This document shows positions 1 through 7,856 of a stretch of 64,000 nt of DNA, piece by piece. The DNA lies in the NCBI RefSeq assembly GCF_900177045.1, contig NZ_LT841358.1:761073-825072 (forward strand), read 5' to 3'. The DNA comes from Candidatus Nitrosotalea okcheonensis. Its GTDB lineage: Archaea > Thermoproteota > Nitrososphaeria > Nitrososphaerales > Nitrosopumilaceae. The notes below the pieces were generated by a model, which was not told the origin of the DNA, ran no database searches, and worked only from the letters and a program-made list of their open reading frames with translations. The stretch's first letter is position 1. Every line of letters starts with the position of its first letter. A program made the position numbers and the translations under genes.

Positions 1-265
1 TCTGCTTGCCAAGATCTTTTTCCTTTGCTAGATCTACCGTTAGATCCAATAGTTTTTGATCCAAGTTTTCAATGGAAGTGTTTCCAGTTTTTTCTTTTTT
101 TGTCATGACATCATCTGCCTCTTCAATTACTTGCCTGCCACAGTTTATACACAGTGCACTGCCATTTTTCATCACTCGTACACCCTTGCAGTAAGGACAA
201 GGATCGCCTACCAGTGTGGCCCCGCTTAGTAAAAGATCAACTGCTTTCTTTGTTAGATTTGACAT
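1..265 (-). CDS. Zinc-ribbon protein, Sjogren autoantigen p27 / UPF0148 type (3' end outside window)
   Basis: The first 88 codons of a minus-strand gene that runs off the left edge. It starts with ATG at 265-263. The translation begins MSNLTKKAVDLLLSGATLVG and then has a zinc ribbon: CPYC near residues 23-26 and CINC near 43-46, the spacing seen in the archaeal homologues of Sjogren syndrome/scleroderma autoantigen 1. A charged, lysine-rich segment predicted to be helical follows. The molecular role of this family in archaea is not settled. The gene is divergent from the SUI1 gene at 348, so the ~80 bp between them should hold both promoters. The assignment rests on the ribbon and N-terminal helix only. 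Confidence 0.75.
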   Translation of the reverse strand, partial: MSNLTKKAVDLLLSGATLVGDPCPYCKGVRVMKNGSALCINCGRQVIEEADDVMTKKEKTGNTSIENLDQKLLDLTVDLAKEKDLGKQ

Positions 266-347
266 AAAGATAATGTACACAATCAAATAAAAAAACATAA
301 GGGGGATAAACAAGGCTTAATAGTAGGATCTCGACTTTTTATTTCGA

Positions 348-656
348 ATGGCGGTAATCTGCAACACTTGCGGACTTCCTAATGATTTATGCGCCTGTGG
401 CGAACTAGAAAAAGATCAAACACAAATTGTCGTTAGAATTGAAGAAAGACGTTTCAAAAAGAAAGGAACGATGATTGAAGGAGTGAATCCAAAGATGAAT
501 GATTTAGGAAAAGTTGTGAAAGAGTTGAAGGCTCGTTATGCTTGCGGTGGCACTGTAAAAGAAGGTTACATATTTCTCCAAGGAGATCATAGAGATACTA
601 TCAAGGCAACGCTTGTTAAGCTTGGATTTCCAGAAGCAAGTATCGAAGTCCATTGA
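348..656 (+). CDS. Translation initiation factor SUI1/eIF1-like
   Basis: 102-residue protein of the SUI1/eIF1 family, which assists start-codon selection on the small ribosomal subunit. The N-terminus carries a Cys-rich motif (CNTCGLPNDLCAC, residues 5-17), typical of archaeal SUI1 proteins. The SUI1 core follows, with the diagnostic RRFKKKGTMIEG basic loop near residues 34-45 and the KKLKA...CGGTVK-like stretch near 58-71 (here VKELKARYACGGTVKEG). Length is normal for the family. The stop codon overlaps the TTG start of the next gene at 653, implying translational coupling. Confidence 0.95.
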   Translation: MAVICNTCGLPNDLCACGELEKDQTQIVVRIEERRFKKKGTMIEGVNPKMNDLGKVVKELKARYACGGTVKEGYIFLQGDHRDTIKATLVKLGFPEASIEVH

Positions 657-1660
657 TATCAACTCTAGAAAATTTAAATAAAATCATAAAAGCTCTTCTC
701 ATTCCATATTCAGGATTATTATCTGTGATATTTGGAGTAATGATTCTGTCGTTTCCAATCGGACTTTATGTCATGTACAACTCGGACGTTGGAAAAGAGA
801 TCAATTACCAATATCCCATCAATGGGTTTGATGTATTTTTGGGAGGGATTGGTTACAAGATTCCAGTCTCTTTTGAGATGGGCGATGCATTCATCATAGC
901 ATGGACAATATTTCTCATCTTATTTACAATATCATATTTCGGCCCAAAGGATTCACTTCTCAAAACCCTCTCAAACATGATGTCAAGAGAAGTAAAGCGA
1001 TTTCAGGGAAACGCCATGATAAACATGATGGCGTGGTTTTCAATCCTGATCCTGTTTTCCGTAATAATTGATGCCGTACAGCAAAGCTTTGGGGTAAAGA
1101 TAGAACTTCCCACTTCTAGCAATGACTTGGTACGGTTCTTCCAGATTGGCATTTCTCCACTGACAGAAGAGACGGGGTTTAGAATTCTTCTAATTGGTGT
1201 ACCGTTGTTTTTGATGTATTCACACAGTGCATCGTGGAAGACGCTTGTCAAGTCATTGTGGAGACCGTCAAAGTATCTTTCAATTTCAGATTATAAAAAA
1301 CCAATGACACTCATCATAACAATTGGGTTGCTTTTTGGCGTAGCTCACATCATTTCAGGTACACCATGGAGTCCAGGAAAAATAACACAGGCTACAATGG
1401 CAGGAATAATAATCGGTTGGGTCTATGTAAGATATGGTATTGCACCTGCAATTCTTGTACACTGGGCCACAAACTATTTCTTGTTTTCATACCTGTTCTT
1501 CCTCTCAGACCTCAGCCAGAGTTCGGCAATAACTGATTCATCAAATCCATTTTCAGACACTCTAGAGGTCATACTTGTTATCACGGGAGTATTTGCAATA
1601 GCAATCAAGATCTTAGAATACATAGAAACAAGACAGCTTGAAACAAGCCAGAGTCCATAA
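653..1660 (+). CDS. CPBP-family intramembrane metalloprotease
   Basis: 335-residue polytopic membrane protein of the CAAX-protease/bacteriocin-processing (CPBP, ABI) family, predicted to cleave substrates within the membrane. The three family motifs are visible: the glutamate pair in TEETGFR (near residue 172), a histidine in FGVAHIISG (near 231) and a second histidine plus Asn in LVHWATNY (near 270). About eight hydrophobic segments are present. It starts with TTG at 653, overlapping the SUI1 stop, so it probably depends on coupled translation. It meets cofC tail to tail with almost no gap at 1660/1662. The substrate is unknown. Confidence 0.85.
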   Translation: MISTLENLNKIIKALLIPYSGLLSVIFGVMILSFPIGLYVMYNSDVGKEINYQYPINGFDVFLGGIGYKIPVSFEMGDAFIIAWTIFLILFTISYFGPKDSLLKTLSNMMSREVKRFQGNAMINMMAWFSILILFSVIIDAVQQSFGVKIELPTSSNDLVRFFQIGISPLTEETGFRILLIGVPLFLMYSHSASWKTLVKSLWRPSKYLSISDYKKPMTLIITIGLLFGVAHIISGTPWSPGKITQATMAGIIIGWVYVRYGIAPAILVHWATNYFLFSYLFFLSDLSQSSAITDSSNPFSDTLEVILVITGVFAIAIKILEYIETRQLETSQSP

Positions 1661-1661
1661 G

Positions 1662-2300
1662 TCAGCCAAGAACTTTTTTGAGTGAGTTTGCAATGGCAGT
1701 GTCAGAAAATGAAAGTATGAAATTCAGGTCAGATTGGTCGTCAATGTCAAGCATTATCCTTCGAATAAGCACAAGCGAAGAGTTGGCATTTCGTTTCTCC
1801 GCAGTATTGAGATGTATCTTGTAGCTGTCCTCGTCATAATGAGTTTCCATAACACATGGCGGAGTTCGAAATAGTGCATTTGTCCCATCAAATTTTCTTG
1901 ATGGCACCACAAGCACACACCTGTCAGATGTCCTCATCTGGTATAGCGTACGAATGTCACCAGACTGGATCAGTGGAATATCTTGCGGAAATACGATTGT
2001 CCCCTCAAATCCTTCTTTTGCAAAATAATTGTCAGCAAGCAATACTGCACTGTTTACTCCCTGTTCAGACTCGTCATAGATTCCAATGGCACCGAATTTT
2101 TTGCCAATACCAAGAGCATCCTCATCCTTGCTCACAAGAACTGTTTTTTCAATAACATCGGATTTTGTTACAGAATCCAAGACAGATTCAAGCATCAACT
2201 TACAAATTTGCTCAGTCTTTTCAGGCGACAATCCAAGGCGTGTCTTGGCTCTAGAAAAAGTTTTTACCGGAATTATTGCGCCAACGCGCAAGCTAGACAT
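1662..2300 (-). CDS. cofC: 2-phospho-L-lactate (or phosphoenolpyruvate) guanylyltransferase, F420 biosynthesis
   Basis: 212 residues. CofC activates phospholactate or phosphoenolpyruvate with GTP, giving the guanylylated donor that CofD uses to build coenzyme F420. The sequence opens with the nucleotidyltransferase signature VGAIIPVKTFSRAKTRL (residues 6-22), matching the IPVK...AK-RL loop of CofC/MobA-like folds, and has FPQDIPLI near residues 104-111, the usual metal-binding Asp region. Its start overlaps the end of cofD at 2293-2300, so the two are co-transcribed and coupled. F420 made here could serve the LLM-family oxidoreductase encoded at 29064. Confidence 0.93.
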   Translation of the reverse strand: MSSLRVGAIIPVKTFSRAKTRLGLSPEKTEQICKLMLESVLDSVTKSDVIEKTVLVSKDEDALGIGKKFGAIGIYDESEQGVNSAVLLADNYFAKEGFEGTIVFPQDIPLIQSGDIRTLYQMRTSDRCVLVVPSRKFDGTNALFRTPPCVMETHYDEDSYKIHLNTAEKRNANSSLVLIRRIMLDIDDQSDLNFILSFSDTAIANSLKKVLG

Positions 2301-3213
2301 GTACTTGTTTCATAATAAAGGACGCCAATGCTTCTTCATCCTTTTTGTCTTTCATCTTTATTTTGGTTTCATAAACTTTCATGTCCAAGTTTTCAATTTT
2401 TCTTGTTAGTAACCTATCCGAAGAATCAATTACCATGTGTGATGCAACTTCGGAATACATTTTTGCAAGACCATAAACAGAGACTTCCATTCCAGCAGCT
2501 TCCATGTATTTTGTTGCAGGGCCGCTGATTGCAGCATTTCCAATCAATGGACTTACAACTACAACTTTTTTCTTTGACTTGGACAATTCTTTTCTTATTC
2601 CCTTGATGGATAAAATCGGTCCAATACTAGTAAGAGGGTTCCCGGGTGCAATTATCACCAACTTGGCATCATGTATCGCATTTACAGCAGCAGGATTTGC
2701 ACGTGCCTTGTCGGCTCCGATATATTTTATACCGTCAACCTTGTCTTGCCCCTTGTACTTTACCCAATATTCCTGAAGATGAAGATCTCCCTTGGTGGTT
2801 ACAATTCTTGTCTCTACACTGTTATCAGTAACTGGTATAATTTTTGTATCAATTGCAAATTTCTGGCACATCCATTCAGTAATATCAGACAGGTTCTTTC
2901 CATTCTTAAGCATGTTTGTTCTCAGGAGGTGAATTGCAGCATCCCTGTCACCGATGTTAAACCAAGTCTCTTCTCCCAGCATTTCCATCTGACGTAAAAA
3001 TCCATAAGTGTCTTTTTTTATCCCCCATCCCTTGTCAGTGTCCAAGACATCTGCAAGTCCATATAGAATAGTATCAATGTCCGGACAGATGTACAGTCCG
3101 TACAACCAATAATTGTCGCCAACATTTGATACTACAGAAATATCTCGAGTTTGAGTTGCCATACCGCGCACTAGTTTGACAGAACCTGTTCCACCTGCAA
3201 GAATTGTAATCAT
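2293..3213 (-). CDS. cofD: 2-phospho-L-lactate transferase, F420 biosynthesis
   Basis: 306 residues, the usual CofD length. CofD joins the activated three-carbon acid to 7,8-didemethyl-8-hydroxy-5-deazariboflavin (FO), giving F420-0 or its dehydro form. The N-terminus has the glycine-rich motif ILAGGTGSVKLVRGM (residues 4-18) that binds the nucleotide donor. Further family signatures are NVGDN near residue 30 and IIAPGNPLTSIGPIL near 187, with IGNAAISGPA near 224. First gene of a two-gene operon with cofC. Its promoter lies in the 3214-3344 gap shared with the divergent secreted-protein gene. Confidence 0.95.
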   Translation of the reverse strand: MITILAGGTGSVKLVRGMATQTRDISVVSNVGDNYWLYGLYICPDIDTILYGLADVLDTDKGWGIKKDTYGFLRQMEMLGEETWFNIGDRDAAIHLLRTNMLKNGKNLSDITEWMCQKFAIDTKIIPVTDNSVETRIVTTKGDLHLQEYWVKYKGQDKVDGIKYIGADKARANPAAVNAIHDAKLVIIAPGNPLTSIGPILSIKGIRKELSKSKKKVVVVSPLIGNAAISGPATKYMEAAGMEVSVYGLAKMYSEVASHMVIDSSDRLLTRKIENLDMKVYETKIKMKDKKDEEALASFIMKQVHV

Positions 3214-3344
3214 TTTTCTATTTGCCCCGTGAAATTAATAACTAACACCAACTAAATATTACTCTTGCCAATACACTGCACAGGAATTATCAACTTCAAA
3301 ATTAATGCTAAGATTTATTACTATCCCAAGGAAAATTGTGATTC

Positions 3345-4496
3345 GTGACTAAGAGACTCCTTTTAGCATCAGCCGTCTTGAGTTTATTGGTTATCGGAAT
3401 GGTTTCTCCTGTACTTGCAACAGTAGATTTTAATGCATACCTGCCAATTTCCGGAAAGCCAATCACGCCACAATTCATGTTTACAAAGAATGTTGCAATT
3501 GATTATTCAAACGGTGGAAAATTAAAAGATCTTTTAAACGGTAAGAATGTAACATATTCATACTCTGGCAACTCAAACAATAATCCAAGCATCAAAACAC
3601 TCATGGAATCATTAAACACACTGCTTGCAACACAGAGAAAGACAACTGCAACATTTTCAGACTTGCAAGTAGATTATCAAGTTCAGGTAAACGGTGATAG
3701 TCAAGGTGCTACCATCGATTACAAGATAGTGTTAACTCCAACACTAACAGGATACATGCTATACAAGAGCAATGGAGACACACCTACAGTATTTGACGTA
3801 TCATGGATGGGATTCAGTATGACAGGCCCAGCAGTCATATCAGCTGGAAGCCTAGGAAACGTGGATATCAATTCACCAATAGGAATAATCAAGAGTCAAT
3901 TACCAGATGTTTATAATGTATTGAAAGGAACTGCTGCAGAAGCTCCCCTGAGCGTAAACTTGCTTGATGCAAGCGCCCTAGTAGGATTTCCAATCGAAAA
4001 GTGGAATGCCCTTTTTGACCCAGCATATACCCTCAGTGATGCAGTAGGCTTGGGATACAAGGGACAAAAGGTAGCAGTTACCTCATTTGCATATGGACAA
4101 AGCGATCTGTACCAGGGATCATTGAAGACAGTCAATACAAACGTAGATTTTACAACAGATGCCAAGTATCACTTGTCAATGGTTGAAAGAGCAGGCTCTG
4201 GTACACTTGACGTAGACGGTCATGCAAACGGATTAGAAGTCCAGGGAGATCCGGCAATTTCAACAACAGTTGGTGCATCAGCAAACGTAGGCACCACAAC
4301 AGCTCAGGGTCTATCAACTATGACAATTTATGCGATGGCAGGATTTGCAGCAGTTATTGCAGTAGGAATTTTCATATGGAGTAACAAAAAGGTGAAAGAT
4401 GCAGCAAAGAGAGGAGTAGACACAAGTCCACCACCAACATACCAGTACGAAGAGAGAAAGCACTGGGCAGACAAGTTTGATGAAGAAAAGAAGTAA
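3345..4496 (+). CDS. Secreted, C-terminally membrane-anchored protein of unknown function
   Basis: 383 residues with a Sec signal peptide (LLLASAVLSLLVIGMVSPVLA, about residues 5-25), a long extracytoplasmic domain rich in beta-prone and Thr/Ser/Asn residues, and one C-terminal transmembrane helix (about residues 327-345) followed by a charged cytoplasmic tail ending in DEEKK. The GTG start at 3345 is chosen because it directly precedes the signal peptide; a TATA-like GATTTATTA lies about 30 bp upstream, so the leader would be very short. No enzyme motif is recognised. The topology suggests an envelope or S-layer-associated protein exposed to the outside. Confidence 0.8.
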   Translation: MTKRLLLASAVLSLLVIGMVSPVLATVDFNAYLPISGKPITPQFMFTKNVAIDYSNGGKLKDLLNGKNVTYSYSGNSNNNPSIKTLMESLNTLLATQRKTTATFSDLQVDYQVQVNGDSQGATIDYKIVLTPTLTGYMLYKSNGDTPTVFDVSWMGFSMTGPAVISAGSLGNVDINSPIGIIKSQLPDVYNVLKGTAAEAPLSVNLLDASALVGFPIEKWNALFDPAYTLSDAVGLGYKGQKVAVTSFAYGQSDLYQGSLKTVNTNVDFTTDAKYHLSMVERAGSGTLDVDGHANGLEVQGDPAISTTVGASANVGTTTAQGLSTMTIYAMAGFAAVIAVGIFIWSNKKVKDAAKRGVDTSPPPTYQYEERKHWADKFDEEKK

Positions 4497-4535
4497 GAAT
4501 CAGCGATTATTTTTCAAAACTATTTTAAAAAAAAT

Positions 4536-4812
4536 GCGTGCCAGCCGTAACCCTCCTTCTGTTTTCACGATATTTCGCTATGCGGCCTACCTAAACAAAG
4601 TGCAGCGCTTATTGTTTGATTTGGCCTTTCTCCGCGTGGGACAGATATTTCATTCCTGCACTGGAAACCTCAGGCTTTACCATCATAGTACGCCAGGTGG
4701 GATTTTTTTCTGTGCTGTTGCCAATCATCTCTGATTATCCGTCTCCGGATCACACTTGCTGCATGGAGGGAGGAGTTTCCTCTGCCGTGGCAGTGATCGT
4801 TCACTGGCTCGC
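4536..4812 (-). ncRNA. rnpB: RNase P RNA, archaeal type
   Basis: A ~480-bp gap between two plus-strand genes contains a G+C-richer stretch with the universal RNase P landmarks on the minus strand. CR-I, GAGGAAACTCC, is at 4782-4772. CR-IV-like ACAGAAA is at 4713-4707. CR-V-like ACAGAAGGAGGGTTACG is at 4562-4546, and its GGAGGG can pair with CCTCCC just after CR-I, as in helix P4. The ends pair as P1: GCGAGCCAG at the 5' end (4812-4804) with CTGGCACGC at the 3' end (4544-4536), with one internal mismatch. An eight-T run follows the 3' end and should terminate transcription. Length ~277 nt is normal. RNase P removes 5' leaders from pre-tRNA. The exact 5' end is an estimate. Confidence 0.85.
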
Positions 4813-4975
4813 ATACAGTACCAAGTCAAGATTAGTTATTTTAGGATTAGGAACAGGAAAAATTAGAACTAAAAGATGGTATGCCTTCCATATTTGCCAA
4901 AGATTTGTTCATATTTACTTAGGATCTACAAGTAGAGATTTATTCTACCGCCAAGTCCTCACGAATAGATAGTCC

Positions 4976-7306
4976 ATGGAACACGAGTCACATGCAGGCC
5001 TTGTCCGAAGTCTCTCATTGCTAGACATAACAATGATTGGAATTGCAGCCATGATTGGAGGTGCAATTTTCAACCTAGTAGGTCCTGCAATGCATGAAGG
5101 TGGGCCAGCACTTTTAGTAGTATTTCTGGCAAGTGGAATAATCAGTTTCTTTACTGCCTTGACATACGCCGAGCTTGGCTCTGCATTCCCAGAGGCAGGT
5201 GGAGGTTACAGGTGGGTAAAAGAGGGCCTGCCAAGGCCAAATGCATTCATCAGCGGCTGGATAGCTTGGTTTGCCCACATGATTGCAGGTAGTTTGTATG
5301 CAGTATCTATTGGAGCCTTTTTTGGTAGCATACTAACCAGTATTGGAGTTGCGCCACAATATGGAGGAATTCCACTTGAAAAAATTATTGCGATTTTATC
5401 CATCATACTTTTCACATATGTAAATTATCGGGGGGTTTCCCTTACAGGAAAGATTGGAAACGGACTAACTTTCATGCAGATAATCATAATCATCATTCTC
5501 ATATCGTCTGGCATTTATGCGATGAGTTTTGTAAACCACAACTGGGCAGTAAACTTTCAGCACTTTGTTCCAAACGGAGTGACCGGATTCATTTTGGCAA
5601 TGGGAATTACATTTATCGCATTTGAGGGATATGAAATAATTGTCCAAGCAGGAGAAGAGGTGAAAAATCCAAAGAAGAACATTCCAAAGGCAATATTTTT
5701 GACACTCGGAATAGTAACTGTGCTCTACATTGTGTTTACATTTGTCTTTCTTGGGGGAATTGATTCATCAAAGATTGGAAAGGAAGTATGGCAGTTCATT
5801 GGAGATAACCAAGATGTCGGGATTGCAAAAGCTGCAGAATATCTAATTCCATATGGAACAACGCTTGTTTTTGTTGGAGGACTTGTGTCAAGCATTGCAG
5901 CACTTAGTGCTACAACATTTTCGTCAAGCCGAGTATCCTTTGCAATGGGCAGACAATACAACTTGCCATATATTTTCAGTTCCATTCACAAAAAATACCA
6001 CACACCGCATTTTGCAATAATTGCATCAGGTTTTATCATGTTGATAATGGCATCATGGTTGCCACTTGAACAGATTGCGCTTGTGGCAGGTGTCATGTTT
6101 CTGTTTTTATTCACGCAGGTAAACTGGGCTGGAATCAACATTAGACGAGTTCACGGGCACAAGCTTGACTATGGATTCAAGATTCCACTGTTTCCACTCA
6201 TGCCAATAATTGGAATAATCTGCAAGGCAGGGCTTGCGATATTTTTGCTCATATACAACCCTCTTAGTTGGGCGATTGCCATAATCTGGATACTGATCGG
6301 ATTTTCAATCTACAAGCTATACATTGCAAAAAAAGAGATAGAACATTATGCACCACTTGTTGCAAACATTGGCCCGCCAGAAAGAAAGAGTTATCGCATA
6401 ATGGTTGTCTTTAACAAAAAGACAATTGAAAAGCTAGTCAAGATTGCATCAGCAATTGCAAAGGACAAGGATGGTGAGATCTCGCTTTTGAATGTGGCTA
6501 CAATTCCCCTGCAAATTCCACTCTCAATGGGTCACAGGTTTGCAGAACCCATCATGAAGACATTTGATGAGTTAAAAAACATGCCTGGTTTTTCAGACCA
6601 CAGATATCTTGTGAGGTTATCGCATGACAACACGGAGGCAATTCTTGCAACAACAGAAGAGCAGGGAATCAATCTTTTGATAATGGATTTTTTCGATCTA
6701 AAAAATAACCGAAAACTTCTCTCGCTTGCAACATGTGACATACTTGGTGTGAGTATCAAAAAAGAGTTTGAAAAAGAACTATCCAATGTTGTGGTATCAT
6801 ATGACAAGGGCAGACATTCGGATCTTGGAATCGAGATTGCACATGCATTTTCAAATGTGATTGGAAGCAAGATACGAATCATACGCGGTGTTGTAGAATC
6901 CCCAGAGGAGGAAAGAGACATCTTGAGTAGAATAAATGAGAAAATGTTCGACCTTGATCTCCGAAAGGTACCAGTCGAAAGGGTATATCCAACAAGTTCA
7001 GAAATAACGAAAGACCTGCTTGAGAACCTGAATAAAGATCCAGAGATCGTAATTGTTGGTGCGGGAAACCAATCAGAGCAGGCATTCAGTCCGCGAACCA
7101 TGGAGATTGTGGAAAAATCACGATACAGTGTCTTTGTTGTAAGAGATTCAAGGTTTTCAAGCATAAAGGCAAGATACTTTTGGCAAATGATAGCTCCAAG
7201 GCTGAAGGAAAACAGGATAATTTACAGGGTCTATCGCAGCATTTACAAATTCAGGCCAGTCAAGAAGATCACTTCAGACGAGGAATATTTTTCATCAAGA
7301 TTCTAA
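4976..7306 (+). CDS. APC-superfamily amino acid permease with C-terminal universal-stress-like domain
   Basis: 776 residues. The first ~460 residues form a 12-helix APC (amino acid-polyamine-organocation) transporter: the substrate-site signature is GIAAMIGGAIFNLVGPAM near residues 22-39 and FIAFEGYEIIVQAGEEVKNP spans about 212-231. The remaining ~310 residues are soluble and resemble tandem universal-stress-protein domains (RIMVVFNKKTIEKL near 475 and VIVGAGNQSEQAFSPRTMEIVEKS near 695, the latter like the nucleotide-binding G-x9-G-S/T region). This fusion is known in archaea and suggests nucleotide-gated uptake or exchange. Substrate cannot be read from the sequence. ATG at 4976 is preceded by the divergently read RNase P RNA. 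Confidence 0.88.
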   Translation: MEHESHAGLVRSLSLLDITMIGIAAMIGGAIFNLVGPAMHEGGPALLVVFLASGIISFFTALTYAELGSAFPEAGGGYRWVKEGLPRPNAFISGWIAWFAHMIAGSLYAVSIGAFFGSILTSIGVAPQYGGIPLEKIIAILSIILFTYVNYRGVSLTGKIGNGLTFMQIIIIIILISSGIYAMSFVNHNWAVNFQHFVPNGVTGFILAMGITFIAFEGYEIIVQAGEEVKNPKKNIPKAIFLTLGIVTVLYIVFTFVFLGGIDSSKIGKEVWQFIGDNQDVGIAKAAEYLIPYGTTLVFVGGLVSSIAALSATTFSSSRVSFAMGRQYNLPYIFSSIHKKYHTPHFAIIASGFIMLIMASWLPLEQIALVAGVMFLFLFTQVNWAGINIRRVHGHKLDYGFKIPLFPLMPIIGIICKAGLAIFLLIYNPLSWAIAIIWILIGFSIYKLYIAKKEIEHYAPLVANIGPPERKSYRIMVVFNKKTIEKLVKIASAIAKDKDGEISLLNVATIPLQIPLSMGHRFAEPIMKTFDELKNMPGFSDHRYLVRLSHDNTEAILATTEEQGINLLIMDFFDLKNNRKLLSLATCDILGVSIKKEFEKELSNVVVSYDKGRHSDLGIEIAHAFSNVIGSKIRIIRGVVESPEEERDILSRINEKMFDLDLRKVPVERVYPTSSEITKDLLENLNKDPEIVIVGAGNQSEQAFSPRTMEIVEKSRYSVFVVRDSRFSSIKARYFWQMIAPRLKENRIIYRVYRSIYKFRPVKKITSDEEYFSSRF

Positions 7307-7312
7307 AAAGCA

Positions 7313-7810
7313 TTACACTTCAAGACCGTATTCTTTAGATATTTTTACAACATCTTCTGTTGTTTTTGCAGTGGCATAGTCCTGCAGCATATACTGGTTC
7401 AAGTCAAAAAATGTATGACCCCACTTGAACTTGTCAAGTACCGAGTCTGCAAGCTTGCCATAATCCATAACATACAAAGCACCTGCTATCGCTTCAGCAG
7501 TTGTAAGCTTACCGACCTTTGAATAGTTGACAGGATTTCCTGCAAGAAGTGGTGGAAGTTTTCTTGATAGTCCCACAAATCTTTTCAGGAACATATTTTG
7601 TGCAAGCTCCCATGAGCAGTCGATTGCAGTGAGTGATTGTGTAAGATCCCTGTCAGTTTTCAGGACAAACTCTTTTGCAAATGGATTTAAAATCATGTCT
7701 TTTCCTGTAAGATGTTTCACACGTTTCGCAATTCCAAATTTTACAAGTTTGGCAGCAGTACACTTGGATGGATCATCCTGCTCAAACATTAACACTTGGA
7801 TTTGCATCAC
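7313..7810 (-). CDS. tsr3: rRNA aminocarboxypropyltransferase Tsr3 (DUF367)
   Basis: 165 residues, the typical size of archaeal Tsr3. In eukaryotes Tsr3 transfers the aminocarboxypropyl group of S-adenosylmethionine to a hypermodified uridine of small-subunit rRNA; archaeal homologues are predicted to modify the equivalent base. Family motifs are DDPSKCTAAKLVKFG near residues 12-26, AIDCSWE near 62-68 and LPPLLAGNPVNYSK near 84-97 with LTTAEAIAGALY following. It converges with the permease gene, only 6 bp separating their stops. Confidence 0.92.
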   Translation of the reverse strand: MMQIQVLMFEQDDPSKCTAAKLVKFGIAKRVKHLTGKDMILNPFAKEFVLKTDRDLTQSLTAIDCSWELAQNMFLKRFVGLSRKLPPLLAGNPVNYSKVGKLTTAEAIAGALYVMDYGKLADSVLDKFKWGHTFFDLNQYMLQDYATAKTTEDVVKISKEYGLEV

Positions 7811-7856
7811 AGATACAAAAATTTGTCAACAATAAATTGCTTCAGGTTTGAAAAAA

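Noticed and set aside
1003-1251. 82-codon minus-strand frame
   Set aside because: Lies inside the CPBP protease gene in another phase; no motif, so a shadow.
4616-4972. 118-codon plus-strand open frame (and 4477-4734)
   Set aside because: Both run across the RNase P RNA on the opposite strand; composition and the RNA landmarks explain the sequence.
6532-7164. 210-codon minus-strand frame
   Set aside because: Antisense to the Usp-like tail of the permease; Ser/Leu/Arg-rich, typical of an antisense shadow.
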